DNA from: Allacma fusca
Taxonomy: Eukaryota > Arthropoda > Collembola > Symphypleona > Sminthuridae
Reading direction: 5' to 3'
NCBI GenBank assembly: GCA_947179485.1
Contig: OX359245.1
Location: 63,289,067 to 63,353,066 of the forward strand
Length of the DNA stretch: 64,000 bases
Shown: piece after piece, positions 23,066-35,900 of the stretch
Layout: the number at the start of each line of letters is the position of its first letter
How positions within the stretch are numbered: the stretch's first letter is position 1
Translations under genes and position numbers: made by a program
Notes under the pieces: model-generated
The model's database searches: none
The model's input: only the letters and a program-made list of their open reading frames with translations
Told to the model about the DNA's origin: nothing

Positions 23066-23251
23066 CAGTAAAACCTGTTTATAACAGAATCGCAAGGAAG
23101 CTTGGATTTTTGTCCGGTATAAACAGTATTCCGTTACATGATTATAGCGGACAGTATATGCTTACACAAGTACTTTTGGTGGGGATGAACAAATGTGTCC
23201 GGTATAATGAGAATTCCGTTATACAGCGGCCGTTATAAAGAGATTTTACTG
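23066..23251. mobile_element. CAGTAAAACC Tigger-like MITE (B1)
   Basis: This 186-bp element begins CAGTAAAACCTGTTTATAAC and ends with the inverted counterpart TATAAAGAGATTTTACTG. It is flanked by TA on the left and CA on the right, the latter being TA in the B2 copy at 58,101-58,286. The termini are typical of pogo/Tigger MITEs. It has no coding capacity. Confidence 0.8.
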
Positions 23252-23259
23252 CATTTTGA

Positions 23260-24900
23260 AATTGCAATTTTGTCTGAGTATGCAACGTTCTGTGAAATGC
23301 GCGAGATCCGAATGACTTGAAAAAATTTGATTGATTGAATAATTTTCAATTAATTTATAGTTGAAAAGTGTTTTTAAAATGATTTTTAAATAATTTACAT
23401 ATTTTTTTTATATTTACGGAATTTTCCATTGTACTTCAATTATTTACGGTTTTCCATCATACTTTAAATAAATTATAATTTCTTAAATTTATTTTTTAAA
23501 TAAATTTAATTTTGTAATATTTTGGTATTTTCCACATTTCTCCATTGAATTTTAAATTTCTTTCACCGATTCCTAAATATTTTAAACATTAGCGGTCCAA
23601 TAATTTTAATAAATAATTTAAAATAATGCAATAATAATTTAAAATACTTTTTGCACTAAAAACTACCTGGATTTGATTTTCGTATAATTATGAACTAAAT
23701 TCAGCTAGCGTTTAAATTTTGGAACAATTTTAGCTACTTTGCAAGAAATATTAATTCTAAATTCTTATTCATTCATTTAAAAATAAATTTTATTTGATTA
23801 AATTACTTTTTGCTAAAGTTTTAGCGCAGGTTATGTGAATACGTATTTCAACGCTTATTGCCAATTAAAAGAGCAACATCAAAACACAGAATTCCGCGGT
23901 TTTGGAGCAAATGTTTTTCAATTTTTTCCAAATTCCACACATCATCTCAATTCTTCGATTCCCTAGTCTGAGTTTTTACTCATTATTTTATGTTTTTGTA
24001 AAAAGTACATTTTTTTGTAGTATTTACGAGATTCTTTTAGATAGGTACAACTTAAAGGGTTATTGCTCCCTGAATTTTTTCGGTAAATCAAGAAATTCTA
24101 ATAAAATCGCAAATAAAGATTAGATAAATTCATTTCAGTTGTGCAATCAGATCGAATCTAATGTGCATTCGCCTATTTTCTCAAAGTGATTCAAATAATC
24201 AAATCCTATATTATCTGCAGTTCTTCATGCGTAAAACCCAAAGGTCAAGATAACCTGGGGTTGAAATTTAATTACAACAAAATTATATTCTGCTGAAAAT
24301 GAACCTTTAATAAAGCTGTAAACAATGGCTTAACTGGAATAGTAACAAAATGAAGAATTTATTTGAAAGATTATTTAGGATCTTCTATTCCAAAAACATT
24401 TTAGGATCATGTCATTGGCACTTATTGAAGGCAAGAGGTGACTAAATATATGAAATTGAAGCGAACATTGAGGAAGTTTTAGGCACTGCTTAATTGTTTT
24501 TGTAAAAATTTTAATTTTCGGTTTTATCACGATATAGTAATTTACAACTTCATATCTAAATACTGCACCACGCTCATGCGGCAGTCATTTTATCTCTTGG
24601 TCTGCGCATTTAAAAGCAATTAAAATTCAAGACATACATTTTCGATTTTAATTTGAGTACAAATTCAGAACCAACTGGGACTTTGATGCACTTAACAGAG
24701 CGCTGCATTCGGGTCTTTTAGCTTACGAGGACGAAGCGAATTTTAAAATCTCATGCCAAATTATTATGTGCTGCTACAGGCAGTGTTTACAGTTCTGAAA
24801 ATTTTGAATAGCTCCACAGAAGTCTCAAATACAAATTTCTACAAAAAAACGCGAAAAGTAATTTCAGAAAACATTTTACCTTTGAAACTCAAATTCTATT
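23260..24900. other. AT-rich non-coding stretch
   Basis: I see no gene. The stretch is rich in AATTTTAAAT-like runs and is repeated at 58,290-58,500 and 60,230-61,580 in B2 with many small indels. Short plus frames at 23,902-24,123 and 24,753-24,935 are interrupted or truncated in the other copy. Confidence 0.4.
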
Positions 24901-24929
24901 GTTTAATATTCAAAAAGCATCTCAACATT

Positions 24930-25125
24930 GCTTAAAGTCACTGGAATTTGCGCAACCAATTTTTGACTTATTTCACTGAAAAAGATGTTGAAAAATCTGG
25001 AATACCATTTCCTTCGGAACGGGGCAACCACGAAGCTTTTGTCGATGACGATAAAATGCAACCAATCGGGAGATATAAGAATACAGTTTATAGAATAATC
25101 TGTACAAAACATACTTGCTAGAATT
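24930..25125. other. Short segment open in both copies on both strands
   Basis: On the plus strand a frame through about 24,980-25,125 reads ...EKSGIPFPSERGNHEAFV... and ends near a Cys codon. On the minus strand another frame reads ...FYKLYSYISR...FYRHRQKLRGC... and ends before 24,970. Both stay open in the B2 counterpart (61,620-61,790), although nucleotide changes are frequent. Splice sites are not decisive. It may be an exon of an unrecognised gene on one strand, or neither. Confidence 0.2.
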
Positions 25126-25610
25126 TACAAGTCAAAATTTCCTGTATTAGTTTTTACAAACTTGTAAAATATTTTTTAAAATTCGTCATCACATGAAAAA
25201 TATAGAATGTAAACAATCGAGCATTTGAACGGAACTTAATTCTTTAGTTAACTCAGTTAAGTGTTATAAAAATTAAGTGAATTAATTTCGTACATTTCAA
25301 TGTGGAAAATTTAATTCAAAATGTAAATAATGCGCATAAGTGTAGCATTTTCTAATATTTTTGTGAAGGACAGAGCGTCCCTGAAAATTGACAACATCAA
25401 AGACTCTTTATTTTTGATCGTGAAAACTAAGTTCCCCAACTTGGATGTCTGCCATTTGGCAATCATTTAGACAATTCGTAGCATACATAAATAATTATAA
25501 ATATCGTAATTGGGACTTGTTTAAAATCTCATTTAAAATTACTGAAAACACTAAAAAAAGCTAACACAATTTTTTACAACTGATCGTAAAAAGAACGTAC
25601 TTTTGACAGA

Positions 25611-25740
25611 GGTTAATGAAACGAATTTATCCGTACTGATTCAAATGTACCTGCAGAAAGGTCCTTCTCCAGAAACAATTCTCCAAATCGCTGTTGGCAA
25701 AAATAATTTCCCTACAAGACGTGCAATCCCTGCCAAATAA
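25611..25740 (+). CDS. Possible terminal exon, copy 1 only
   Basis: After a TTTTGACAG acceptor-like site, a plus frame reads VNETNLSVLIQMYLQKGPSP and continues to a TAA, about 42 codons. The amino-acid composition looks protein-like, unlike the surrounding AT-rich sequence. The segment is missing from B2, where flanking sequence joins directly near 62,265, so conservation cannot be tested. No upstream exon was found. Confidence 0.2.
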
Positions 25741-26259
25741 GGTCAAACTATCTAGAAATCCATGTTTGTAAAACAGAATCCCTTCCCTTTGAGATTTTGC
25801 TAGTCAGAAATATTTTTTTCCCGCAAGAATCTTCCCGTCTCCCCCGAAAATCCGACCCCTGGTATCTGTATTTGCTACAAATTATGTCAGTAGTTTATTG
25901 TTATCCAGTATGGTTGTTAGAGTTGAGACAAATAAAATAGAGCACCCTTTATCATATACAAATACACAGGTAGTTATGGGGAATATTTGTCCCAGGATTG
26001 TTTCTGAATTGAAACTGTACGTACTCGTGCAGACTGCAGATCTAAGTGCAACAAATGTCCTAAAAAGGGTTCCCAAGGGAAGGCAGAAACTTTGCCGCAT
26101 AACCTACTTGTATACATATAATGTATACTTAATAGTGACAAGTAACCCTAGACACGTGCCGATTGGGATCAAAATGAAAATTGGCTTGGGGCGAGGTACA
26201 ATGAAAATGACCCAGCACGAACAAAAGTTACTGCCATCTCGCATCGGTTTGCACTGGAA

Positions 26260-26946
26260 CAGAGCTGCGCTCATGTTCAAGTAGTACTTGACAACTTTCA
26301 AGTCAGGTCAAGTTCGGAGCAAGTTCGGGATCATCAGCGTTTCTACTTGGTTGAATCGGGTCAAGTTCAAGTATTTGCTGGATCCGAACTTGGAAATTCA
26401 AGTCGGTTCTGGTTCAAGTGCAAGCCCACAGAATTGACTTGAACTAAGGATCAAGTTCAAGTTCGGGTCTGGGCATGGATTGTACTTGAACCCGAACTTG
26501 CACTTTCAAGTGCCGATTCAAGTATCGTATGTCCAACGTTTGCTTCATTTGCTTCTCCCTCGGTTGTTCGTACTTCTGCAATACACATTCTAGAATGCAC
26601 ACATAGAATGCGTGTTGCAGAAGTGCGAACAACCGAGGGAGAAGAACGGACGAAGGGATAAACGTTGGATCTAGGATACTTGAATCGGTACTTGAAAGTG
26701 CAAGTTCGGGTTCAAGTTAAACCCCTGCCCAGACCCGAACGTGAACTTGATCCTTAGTTCAAGTCAATTATGTGGGCTTGCACTTGGACCAGAACCGACT
26801 TGAAATTCCAAGTTTGGATCCAGCAAATACTTGAACTTGACCAGATTTAACCAAGTAGAAACATGACACTCATGATCCCGAACCTGCTCCGAGCTTTACC
26901 TGACTTGATACTTGTCAGGTACTACTTGAACTTGTGCGCAGCTCTG
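26260..26946. mobile_element. TTCAAG-motif inverted-repeat element at the copy 1/copy 2 junction
   Basis: The segment is 687 bp, with two arms of about 330 bp that are reverse complements around a centre near 26,595 (TTCTAGAATGC). The outer ends are CAGAGCTGCGC and GCGCAGCTCTG. The left arm matches 62,777-63,118 and the right arm matches 4,309-4,648, but the internal sequence attached to those arms at the two outer boundaries is missing here. The flanks are CACTGGAA and GTTTGGAG, which do not match, so this is not a simple insertion. It is the fused breakpoint of the tandem duplication. Confidence 0.75.
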
Positions 26947-26996
26947 GTTTGGAGCATAGACAAATTAATTTTCTAAATAAGAAAAGGGAATGAATT

Positions 26997-29900
26997 CTAC
27001 GCATTTGTACGGACAAGAAATCGCAGCCTAAATGTGTGAAGTCCTGAAATTCTTGCAAACGGTCAGTGATTTTGAAACGGAACAATTTTTCGTTGACTAA
27101 GGTTATCGTGTCTCGCGAATGTGTTTTACGCGTGGCAACTTTTTTTCAGAAACGTTGCAGTCCGTTTAATGGAAACATCCGAAATGTTGAGTTTCTTACT
27201 GCAGTCGTCAATGAATACTATTCCGTCGTTTTAGTTCAGAAATTTTAAGCAAACAATTTTAACTTACCTATTTCTACTACAACGACATATTTGCTGTTAA
27301 CTTCAGCTGCGATTTCTTCAATGCTTTTTCCATGGAAACTGCCACCTTTCTTTGGCGAACTTAACGAATTCAGGTATTTCTCCGGAGTCTGATGCTTGTG
27401 GATGAGGAGGTCAACAGATGCTGTAAATTTTGGACAAGATAATTTCGTATCAAGTTTTACATGTAATTAGCAAATAGAAAGAAAGCTGGCACGTATTGTG
27501 TTTCAAACTAATATAATTTTAACCAAATGTTTTCTGATACTATTCCGAATAACGTGGGTCGAAACACCGCCTGATCTTGTTTTAGTGGCTCCATAACGCA
27601 CCACATGACACAATTGGTAACTAATTGTCTGAACTACTTTGTCGCATTGACACATCTTTCGACAACTACAAATGCAACCAGTGCTGGAGATATTACGTAA
27701 CAAAGAATGATCACTACCATAACGAATACTAGATTAAAATTTTTGTAAGACACTCCGGGATATGACATTTTCAAAAAATGTGCTAAAGTGTGCCTTGTTC
27801 TTCATGTATCGACGAGAGAGAACAAGTCATCGTTTTATTAACCGCGATTTTGGTTTGCAAGTAATTATTTGAGTTCGTAGCTACTTTAAAATCAAACGTT
27901 TGCTTTGACATTGAGCCAATTAAACTTCCGTTCAACTCTTGGACCTATTATTTAAATTTTGAAGACCTTCATTTTCCATTTTTAGTAAATTCATTTGCTT
28001 TCAAATTTAATAGTTTACACCCGAAAATAATAACAAATTGGAATTATTTCGATTATCAAACTTGATTATAGTTCTGTGTTCACTCACCACATTCTGTGAA
28101 AATAAATTTAAGTTAAAAAATACATTATTTTACGCTGTGTCGGTTAACTTGCAAGACCTTTATAAAACGACTGGAAGTTGAAATAACCTTCCACTACTCC
28201 TAACGTGCCATAACGTGCCATATTTTTTCCTTCAGTAACGATGTATCCCCAGTTTTGGAGTTACAAGGAAGGTACAAAATTAACTTAAACGTCCAGCGTG
28301 GGAAATTTCATGTTTCATATAATATTTCGCATCTAGTCTGTGGGATTTGTTGACTCGACTTTTTAATTCTTCATTTAGTCTACCTTTTCTTCTCATTTTC
28401 TCATCTCGATAGCTTTGTTCACGTGTAGCTCTTATCTTCTCTTACTTATGTAATTTAGTAACAAAAATTCCATTACGAAAATAATTTTAATTAAATTTCG
28501 GCGAATCGTGCTCCCCGATTCTGGTTTATCTTCTAGTTTCTCACCAATGTTTATTTATTTATATTTCCTGAGCTATTTTGTTAAAAGCATATACAGGTAA
28601 AACTCGATATAACGGATGGCTCTACAACGGATATTCAGTTACACCTGGCAGATGTTTTTTCCCGGCAAGGCTTCCATATAAACAATACTAAAATTATTGC
28701 ATAGAACGGACATTTTTATACAGGAAAATTAGTTATAATGGACACAGTTTGAAGCCCTTTGGAAACATTTTGCAAGCATATAACGGAAATTTATTGCAAA
28801 ATATTTTATGGGTTCCCTTTAACATGTAATCGTTACTCAAGGCAACTCAAACGTTTAGTACTCATATATGTATGCAGCAAGAATGGTCATGTTGATACCG
28901 CATCGTTGTACATACATTTAGGTTGCATGAATAAGAACTCTTGAACACATGCGTGTTTCATTGTATTAGTTCAGATTTATATCTTGCAATTTGTTCAACG
29001 TTATAAAATGCCCGAAAAATCAAACCGAAAGAGTTTAAATTTAGGACACAGGGCGTCTAATATTTTTGAAATTCAAAGTAAGACCTCTGAAGTGCTCTAT
29101 CATCATCCACAGCGAATGATATTTTGAAGATTTTTTTAAAGAATCACCTAAAATTTATCCAAATTTTAAAACTGTTATGTGCATTTCGAATTACACATTT
29201 CGTGCACAATGGAAGAAGTCTCGGCTCTGGTTCTGCAACCAATCACTAAATTTCTGTGTGTCGGAGTACAATAATTGTACTTAAATATTTAATCAATTCG
29301 ATGTTTCTACATGATTAATTTTTATATTATTAGTCCGGTGTTTGCATGTCGTAATTTGAAGAAATTAAGTCAGTATGCATAATCAGCCTTGTCTGTAATT
29401 TAGGAAATTATATAGCGGATTTCGTCCGTTTTATGCATACAGTTTCTCCTGTATTTTAGCTACGCAGTACTAGATAGATAGATAATTTTATTGGTCGATT
29501 TGGCCTTGGCCCTTACAACCTGCACCATTTAATTACAGTTTTTTAAAAATATTAGAGAATTTGGATTTGGTAATTAATAATTTAAATATAAGTATAAATA
29601 ATGTATTTAGTGAGCATTTAGAATTAGATATGTTTCGCATAGGCATAATAATGTTTTGGTATAGGTAAAAAGGTTCCCTGTCATAACAAGGGCCATTAAA
29701 AATTCCTATACATCTTATTCTTATTGTTTGTGGATATTTATATAGCGCGAGATCATTTAGAGTGTTTCGGTGCATCCTTGTTTGGTGGACATACCTTTAA
29801 AGCAAGATTTTACGTGAATTGATACATTGATTTTAGTGCATCCAGGGAGTGAGTGATTATTTTTTACACGCTGGAGCCCGCCAACAGCCCCAACCTTACG

Positions 29901-32900
29901 ACAGCCCTACTAGTTTTTGTGGCACCCACCCATGAGGTTGGTACCATATGTCGAAGACTATTGACGGGCTGCTGCTTGTACACTCCCTTTCAGCTAACAT
30001 TTTATTGTATACCAACTTCATGGGTGGGTGTAACAGGTTGATTATTCGACGTTGTTTCGCAGGTTTATTGCATCGCACCAGAACGCATAGGCATGTTTGA
30101 TATTTTCCACAAGATCCTCTTTCTTCATTACTATACTTACGAAGTTTTCATCACTTATATTACTCCTGTTAGAGTATATTAGGTCCTTCATGTGCTTTGT
30201 TCTTGGTTCAATGTATGATCTTCATTCAAACATTATGTTGAAGACGGTTTCTGGTTTTAACTTGCACGCTTCGCAGTAGGTACATTTCTCGCCTTTCTTG
30301 CCCCATTTGTTCCATATGTCGTTCAGATTGGTGCACCTATTTCTTGTCCATACTCTAGGCTTGTTGAGTCTCAAATTTTGGGCGAATTTGATTATGGGCC
30401 AGCTCAGTCCATGATTGTAGATTTCCTCCTGAAATACTTGAGTCTTTAGGCTTCTATAACTGGAGTTCTCAGTTTTCTGCATGTATTCGACGTCTTTGTT
30501 TACCATGCTTATTTCGATGCTATTCCATAATTTCGCCCAGTTAATTTGTTGTTCATTTAGTAATAGTTTGACGTCTGATAACATTCCAGCTTGATCAAAC
30601 GATTGTTCCCATTGTTTATACATGTTGACTTGTCCGTGTGTTGCCTTATACCTTTGGTTTTTCATGCATATTCTTGCCATTTCTGTTGCAGAGTTTGAGA
30701 GAATCGAGTTGTTAATGTGTATTGCAATGGTTTTTAGTCCAATTGTTTTCATTTTCTGTCCTCCCGACTCTAGTCTTAAAACATGTCCTGGTGTAAGACT
30801 GCTTGCTCCTAGGATGCGCCGAAGAAATTTTGTTTGGAGTTGTTCGATCTCCTCTAAGTAGCCTGCGCCCCAGATTGCAAACCCGTACATTGGTATTGAG
30901 CTTACGAGGGAGTAGAAAAGTCTTAGGATGATGTCGATGTTGTTAGTCTTCGTTGATACTAGAGCGTTTATTAGAATTTCTACCGCCGCGTTAGTTTTTT
31001 TTCTTGGTTTCCATCCAGTGTTTATTGAAGCCCCCATTTCTGTGGAATGTTATTCCCAGGTATTTTTGTTGCCAACAATTTCGACTTCATTTCCGTTGTA
31101 GTACCATTTGTTCTTCTTTGGTGCTCGTCCTTGCCCGAATATTACTACTTTGGTCTTGTCTAGGTTTACTGAAAGGTCATTCTTCTTGAAAAAGTTACTT
31201 AGGAGATTAATTTGAGTTTGTAGGTCTTCTGGCGTGTTCGCTGTCATTACAATGTCGTCCGCATATATTAGGATTTGGATCTGAAGTGTTGCAATTCGCG
31301 CTCCATTTACTTTGGAGTTCTGGAGAATGGTCACGATTTCGTCGATGTAGAGAGTAAATAACGATGGGCTTAGGGTTTCGCCTTGTAAAACGCCCTTCAG
31401 TATGTCTATAAATGGAGTATATCCTTCGGCTGTTCTGACCGTCGCCCTGGCTTTCCTGTATATTTCTTGAACTCTTGCTATGAGGTATTCTGGGACTCCT
31501 AGATTGGTCAGCCTCTTCCAGAGTCTCTGGTGGCTTATTGAGTCGAATGCTTTTGATAGGTCGACGAAAAGGCAGTACAGTTTCTTGTGTTCCGTCAGGG
31601 CCTCTTGTATCAATGAGTTTAGAATGTAAAGGTGATCGTTGCAGCTTCGTTTCTTCCTATACGCTGCTTGATTGTCAGAGAGTTTGCCTTGAGATGCTAT
31701 CCAGTTGGTCAGTTGTTCCGCCAGCAGAATTGTGTAAATTTTGACTATGGTGTTAACTAGGGATATGGGTCTGTAGTTTTTGACTGCGTTTTTGTCCCCT
31801 TTCTTGTATATTGGGGCGATTATTATCTCTCCACAATAGTCTGGAATTCCATTCGTCAGGCATTTGTTTAGGCAGTCTAATAGGCAAGGATAGAGTTCTA
31901 CTGGGAGATGTTTCCATATTTCGTTTGGGATTCCATCGTTTCCTGGGCTTTTGTTGTTACTCAGGTTCTTGAGTGCAGTCTGTAATCCCGTGATTGTGAA
32001 CAATATGGGTGGATCGAGTAGGTTCGCAGGCTGTGTTTCTTCTTTCGAGTCAAAAAGGTTTCCGTAGTGTCTTGTCCAGTCATCTGGATTTATGTTATTA
32101 CTGTTGTCCATACGTCTCTTGTTCTCTCGGAATATGTTGAGGCTTTTCCAGAATGTTGCTGAATCCTTGCTGTAGTATATGTTGGACCTTAGCTCATTGT
32201 AGTATTTGTCCTTTCGTAGTATTTTCCTTTTGTGAGTTTCTTTGGAGCACTTATTTCGTCTCAGGATTTTAAGTGCTTTGGTACAGTCTTTTTTCCTTTG
32301 TTGGCACTCTCTTGTAAACCATTTGGGCCCGCAACGTTTGTTGTTAATCATCTGTTTCCTTACTTTCATTCCTGCTGCTTCTGCATGTTGGTAGAGTATC
32401 GAGGAGAGTTTGTGAATATCCCCATCTACTTCGTTCCGTATTGCTGCGCTGTCGATTTTGAGTGTTTGCTTGTAGTATGGCTTTGCATTATTGTTCCATG
32501 TTATGCTGTCAATAATTAGGCTGTTCGAGTGTGGCTTGTCGGCTTCCGCTGTGGTTAGTAGGATTGGAAGATGATCTGACTCATGGGAATCGATTAGTTT
32601 TAAGTCCCTGATGTTTTCTATTGAGTCTATTCCTGCCAGGCATAGGTCTACTACTGATGTTCCTGTCGTTGCATTAAATGTTGTTTGACCGAGTGGGTCA
32701 CTGGCTGTTCTTCCATTGATTGCTATTAGTTGATTCCCTTCCAATACTTCTTTGATCAGCTTACCTCTTCTGTTTATTACTTTGTCCTTTGAGATTCTTT
32801 TTCTGGAGATGTTATTATTGTTTGTGTCGATTTCTGCTTGAATGTGTTCTCCGATACGAATATTCATGTCCCCAATTATGATTGGGTGATTAAAGTTAAT

Positions 32901-35900
32901 ATTTGTTAGGAAGTCGGTTAAAATTTCGTCGAGGTCTTCGTGCGGAGGAAAGTATGTTAAGAATAAGTTAAAATTTATGTTATGGTCGATTATTTTAATC
33001 TCAATAAAATTGAAATGTTTCTGGACAATTCTGGTCATAGCTTGGACTCGTTTATGGATGCCGATCAGCATTCCTCCACTTAGTCTTCCTCTGCGCTTCT
33101 GTCGTTTAGCTTCAATTGTAGAGCACGAGTATTCATCAAGTTGCTTTTCGGCGAAGGAATTATCTTTTGACCAGGTTTCCGAGAAACAGAAAATGTCAGG
33201 ATCATATTGTTTTATAACGTTGATTTTCATCGCAGTGTTGCTGCTGAGTCCATGGATGTTCCAGTAAATTATTTTTGTTAGTTTTATAGAATTATGCGTT
33301 GTTTTTGTTGATGCAGTTGCAGGGCGGCCTCCTCTTCAATCTTCTCTGCTTGGTGGTGAAACTTCTTCCCCCTCCCTGTATAGCCTTCCACTTTTGGCTT
33401 CATAGTTGATTCCATCTATTTTGACGGAACAATTTTTCCAGTCTTCAACTATATCCCCATTTCGTTTGGCTGTAACAGCTTCCCTTCTGATTAGAAATCT
33501 ATTCTTACTCTCTGTTGGTGAGGTGTCTTCGTTAATGTAGATCCTTTTTGATCGTAGAAGTCTTCCGTTGAATAATATTTGGTCGGCTTCGGACTGATAG
33601 ATAAGTCTTATCTTTATTGGTCTTGGGCCTTTTCCAGTTTTGCCGATCCTGAAGGCAGTGTCGATAGATGCTGGGGTGGATGTGATCTTGTTTTCCATCA
33701 AAATCTTGTTAATGAGATTCCTGAGTCCGTCTTGGGTCTCGTTGGTGGATTCGTCTAAACCAGATATTAGTAGGTTGTTTCTTCTCACCATTTTGTTTAG
33801 CACTTCATTTTCCTTCTCCAGGGCTTCTATCTTGCTACTTTGTTCCTGGACATGGACCTCTAAGTTTGCGATCCGCTTCGTGACAGCTTCTTCGAAGTGT
33901 ATTTGGCCTGCTTTTATTTCCTGTTGTCCCTTTATGATTGGTTGGAGTGATTGGTCCAGCATGATTTGGAACATGGCAGGCGTCATGATGTTGTCCTGCG
34001 CACTCATCGTTTGGCACTTGATCTTTTTAATGGGGTCTTCTTCTTTTTCAACGTCCTCAGTTCGTGGCCTTTTGTGCTTTTCTGTCTGTGGTATCTGACT
34101 TTTCTTATTCTTGCCTTGTTCTTGGTTTGTTGGCTCCTCGGTTGTTTTTGTTGGTGATCTTCTCATGAGATCAGATCTCTGAAATATTACCTCTAGACCT
34201 TTGCTATACTGTGAGTTAATATTCTGCTGCATTTAGTACGGGGTGATACTCGGAAGGAATTCCAGGTTACAGCGCCACCGAGTCACTTGTTTCCATGTAT
34301 TGTTGGTGAGTGGGATCCAAATGCCTGGTTACAGCGCGACCCGTTCACTTTGGATTCGGTTAGCCTCTGCTTTGGACTTGTATCGGTGTATTTTGCCCGT
34401 CAGATTATTGTTGTCGGTTAGTGTTTGTTGTCAAGTGCTTGTTGTCGGCTCAGCTGACACTATCCTTAATCTCCGCCCAGTTTTGGTCACGTGACTATAA
34501 AAACTTTGCTCAGAGTTTGTGTGGGTAAAGGAAGTAGTATGCACTTGCATGGCACAGTCTCTCTCCACTTATGATATACACTTTTTCACTATATCGGTTC
34601 ACGTATGTCTTATATTCAGTCTTTGGGAGGGAAACCTTCGCTCTTCCTTTGTTTATAGGGCTGTGGTGATACGGTTTTATTGAGATTTTCTCATGTGTTA
34701 ATCTGCACATGTGTGTGAGTTTGATTGATCTTGAGCACTATATATTTGCACACTGCACGTTTATCTACTCAATCTTACAAACCTCGTCTCTCCACTCAAT
34801 TTTCTTCTGCAGTTATTTGGGTTTAATTACGGAGCGAGAAAATGTACGTCCAGAACTTGTATAGAATATACCCTAAACAAAATAAAATAAAAAAAAGCTA
34901 CGCAGTACTAAATACACGTATGTATGTACTCCATTTGGCAGGACAAAACGAGCATTACTGGTCACCAGTACGAGTAAATTACCGTTTTTTACCCGTACTA
35001 CCCCGAGTATATAGCATTGGTCGTGATTGGTTCCCACTCAATTGGTACTCCACTTAAGTGCTCCCGTACCCGGACCCGTTCCCTTGATAGTGGGAACAGT
35101 ATTTTAGGAAACTTTTCCAATGAATTTAATAAAAATTCGTACCTGGTCCTGTTCCTGTTCCCGTACCCAGTAATTTAAAATGTTCTGGACCAGTACCCGT
35201 TCACACAGATGGTGTTCGCGGTCTCGTTCTCGGGTTCAGTTCGTGTTGTACTTGGGTGTGATAAAAATTATTATCAAAATTTCTGTAACTACCAAACCCC
35301 TCGTTTTGCAGATAATAAACAGTATCTCGGGCGACTAAGCGCACTCCTTTATCTCAAGTAACAGCTTAATAACTAATTATTTAATTTTTAGGGGATTATG
35401 TACCGAGTAGACCGAATATCAACATTAAAATGTCATACTGGGAAGGGATGCAACAATGACTAGAGCAGTGATGTTGCTTTTCCAACAATAAAATTGAATG
35501 TTGATGAGGGTTGCAAAACGGTACTTGATATATAAGATCGTAACTAGCCCATAGATAATTTTCTGCATACGCAAAATATGTGAAAAATATACGGATTAGT
35601 CTCCCTTTGTTAGTCATATTTGAAAAAACCATTACTCCGAGCAATCAATTTTTCAAGAGTGAAACTTGCAACAAAAGAATAAAGTAATCTTAATCATTTT
35701 AAAATTTATTATATTAATTTTGTAGAATGATTCTAGAAAATACCTCAATTGTACTGAAAAAAGAGTTCTAACAATATTATCTTTAAGGCAAGGATATGTA
35801 TGTTTGTCGAAATTGCTGGAAAAGAAATACAGTGAAATATGGAAATTGAATTGTTTACATAATTACTACTAAATCTTCAGGGATCAATTAAAAGTGTGTT

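Larger units (their letters stand above)
4309..26590 (+). repeat. Large direct duplication, copy 1 (A1 plus B1)
   Basis: Sequence 4,309-14,200 (A1) aligns colinearly with 26,607-41,900 (A2), interrupted only by the LINE. Sequence 14,206-26,590 (B1) aligns with about 49,617-63,118 (B2), interrupted by a few indels and insertions. Matching landmarks include exon starts 10,988/38,689 and 22,111/57,421 and the paired MITEs 13,727/41,418. Copy 1 lacks the block present at 41,900-49,617 in copy 2. Differences look like a few per cent overall and are uneven. Confidence 0.9.
29473..34895 (-). mobile_element. Non-LTR retrotransposon (LINE), near full length
   Basis: This is a 5,423-bp insertion on the minus strand, flanked by a perfect 15-bp target duplication and absent from the matching site in copy 1. 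It has a 5' region (34,895-34,233) with two 62-bp repeats, ORF1 (34,232-33,336), ORF2 with endonuclease and reverse transcriptase (33,335-30,222), and a 3' region of about 750 bp ending in a short TATC repeat (TATCTATCTATC). A non-poly(A), microsatellite-like tail is known in CR1, I and related LINE groups. I cannot assign a clade with confidence. The perfect duplication and largely open frames suggest a young insertion. Confidence 0.9.

Noticed and set aside
25898-26301. 128-codon plus frame and 65-codon minus frame
   Set aside because: In the B2 counterpart (62,460-62,820) the frames are shifted and interrupted, so they are not maintained.
30622-34157. Several plus-strand frames of 60-152 codons across the LINE
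   Set aside because: They are antisense shadows of ORF1 and ORF2 and have no motif of their own.
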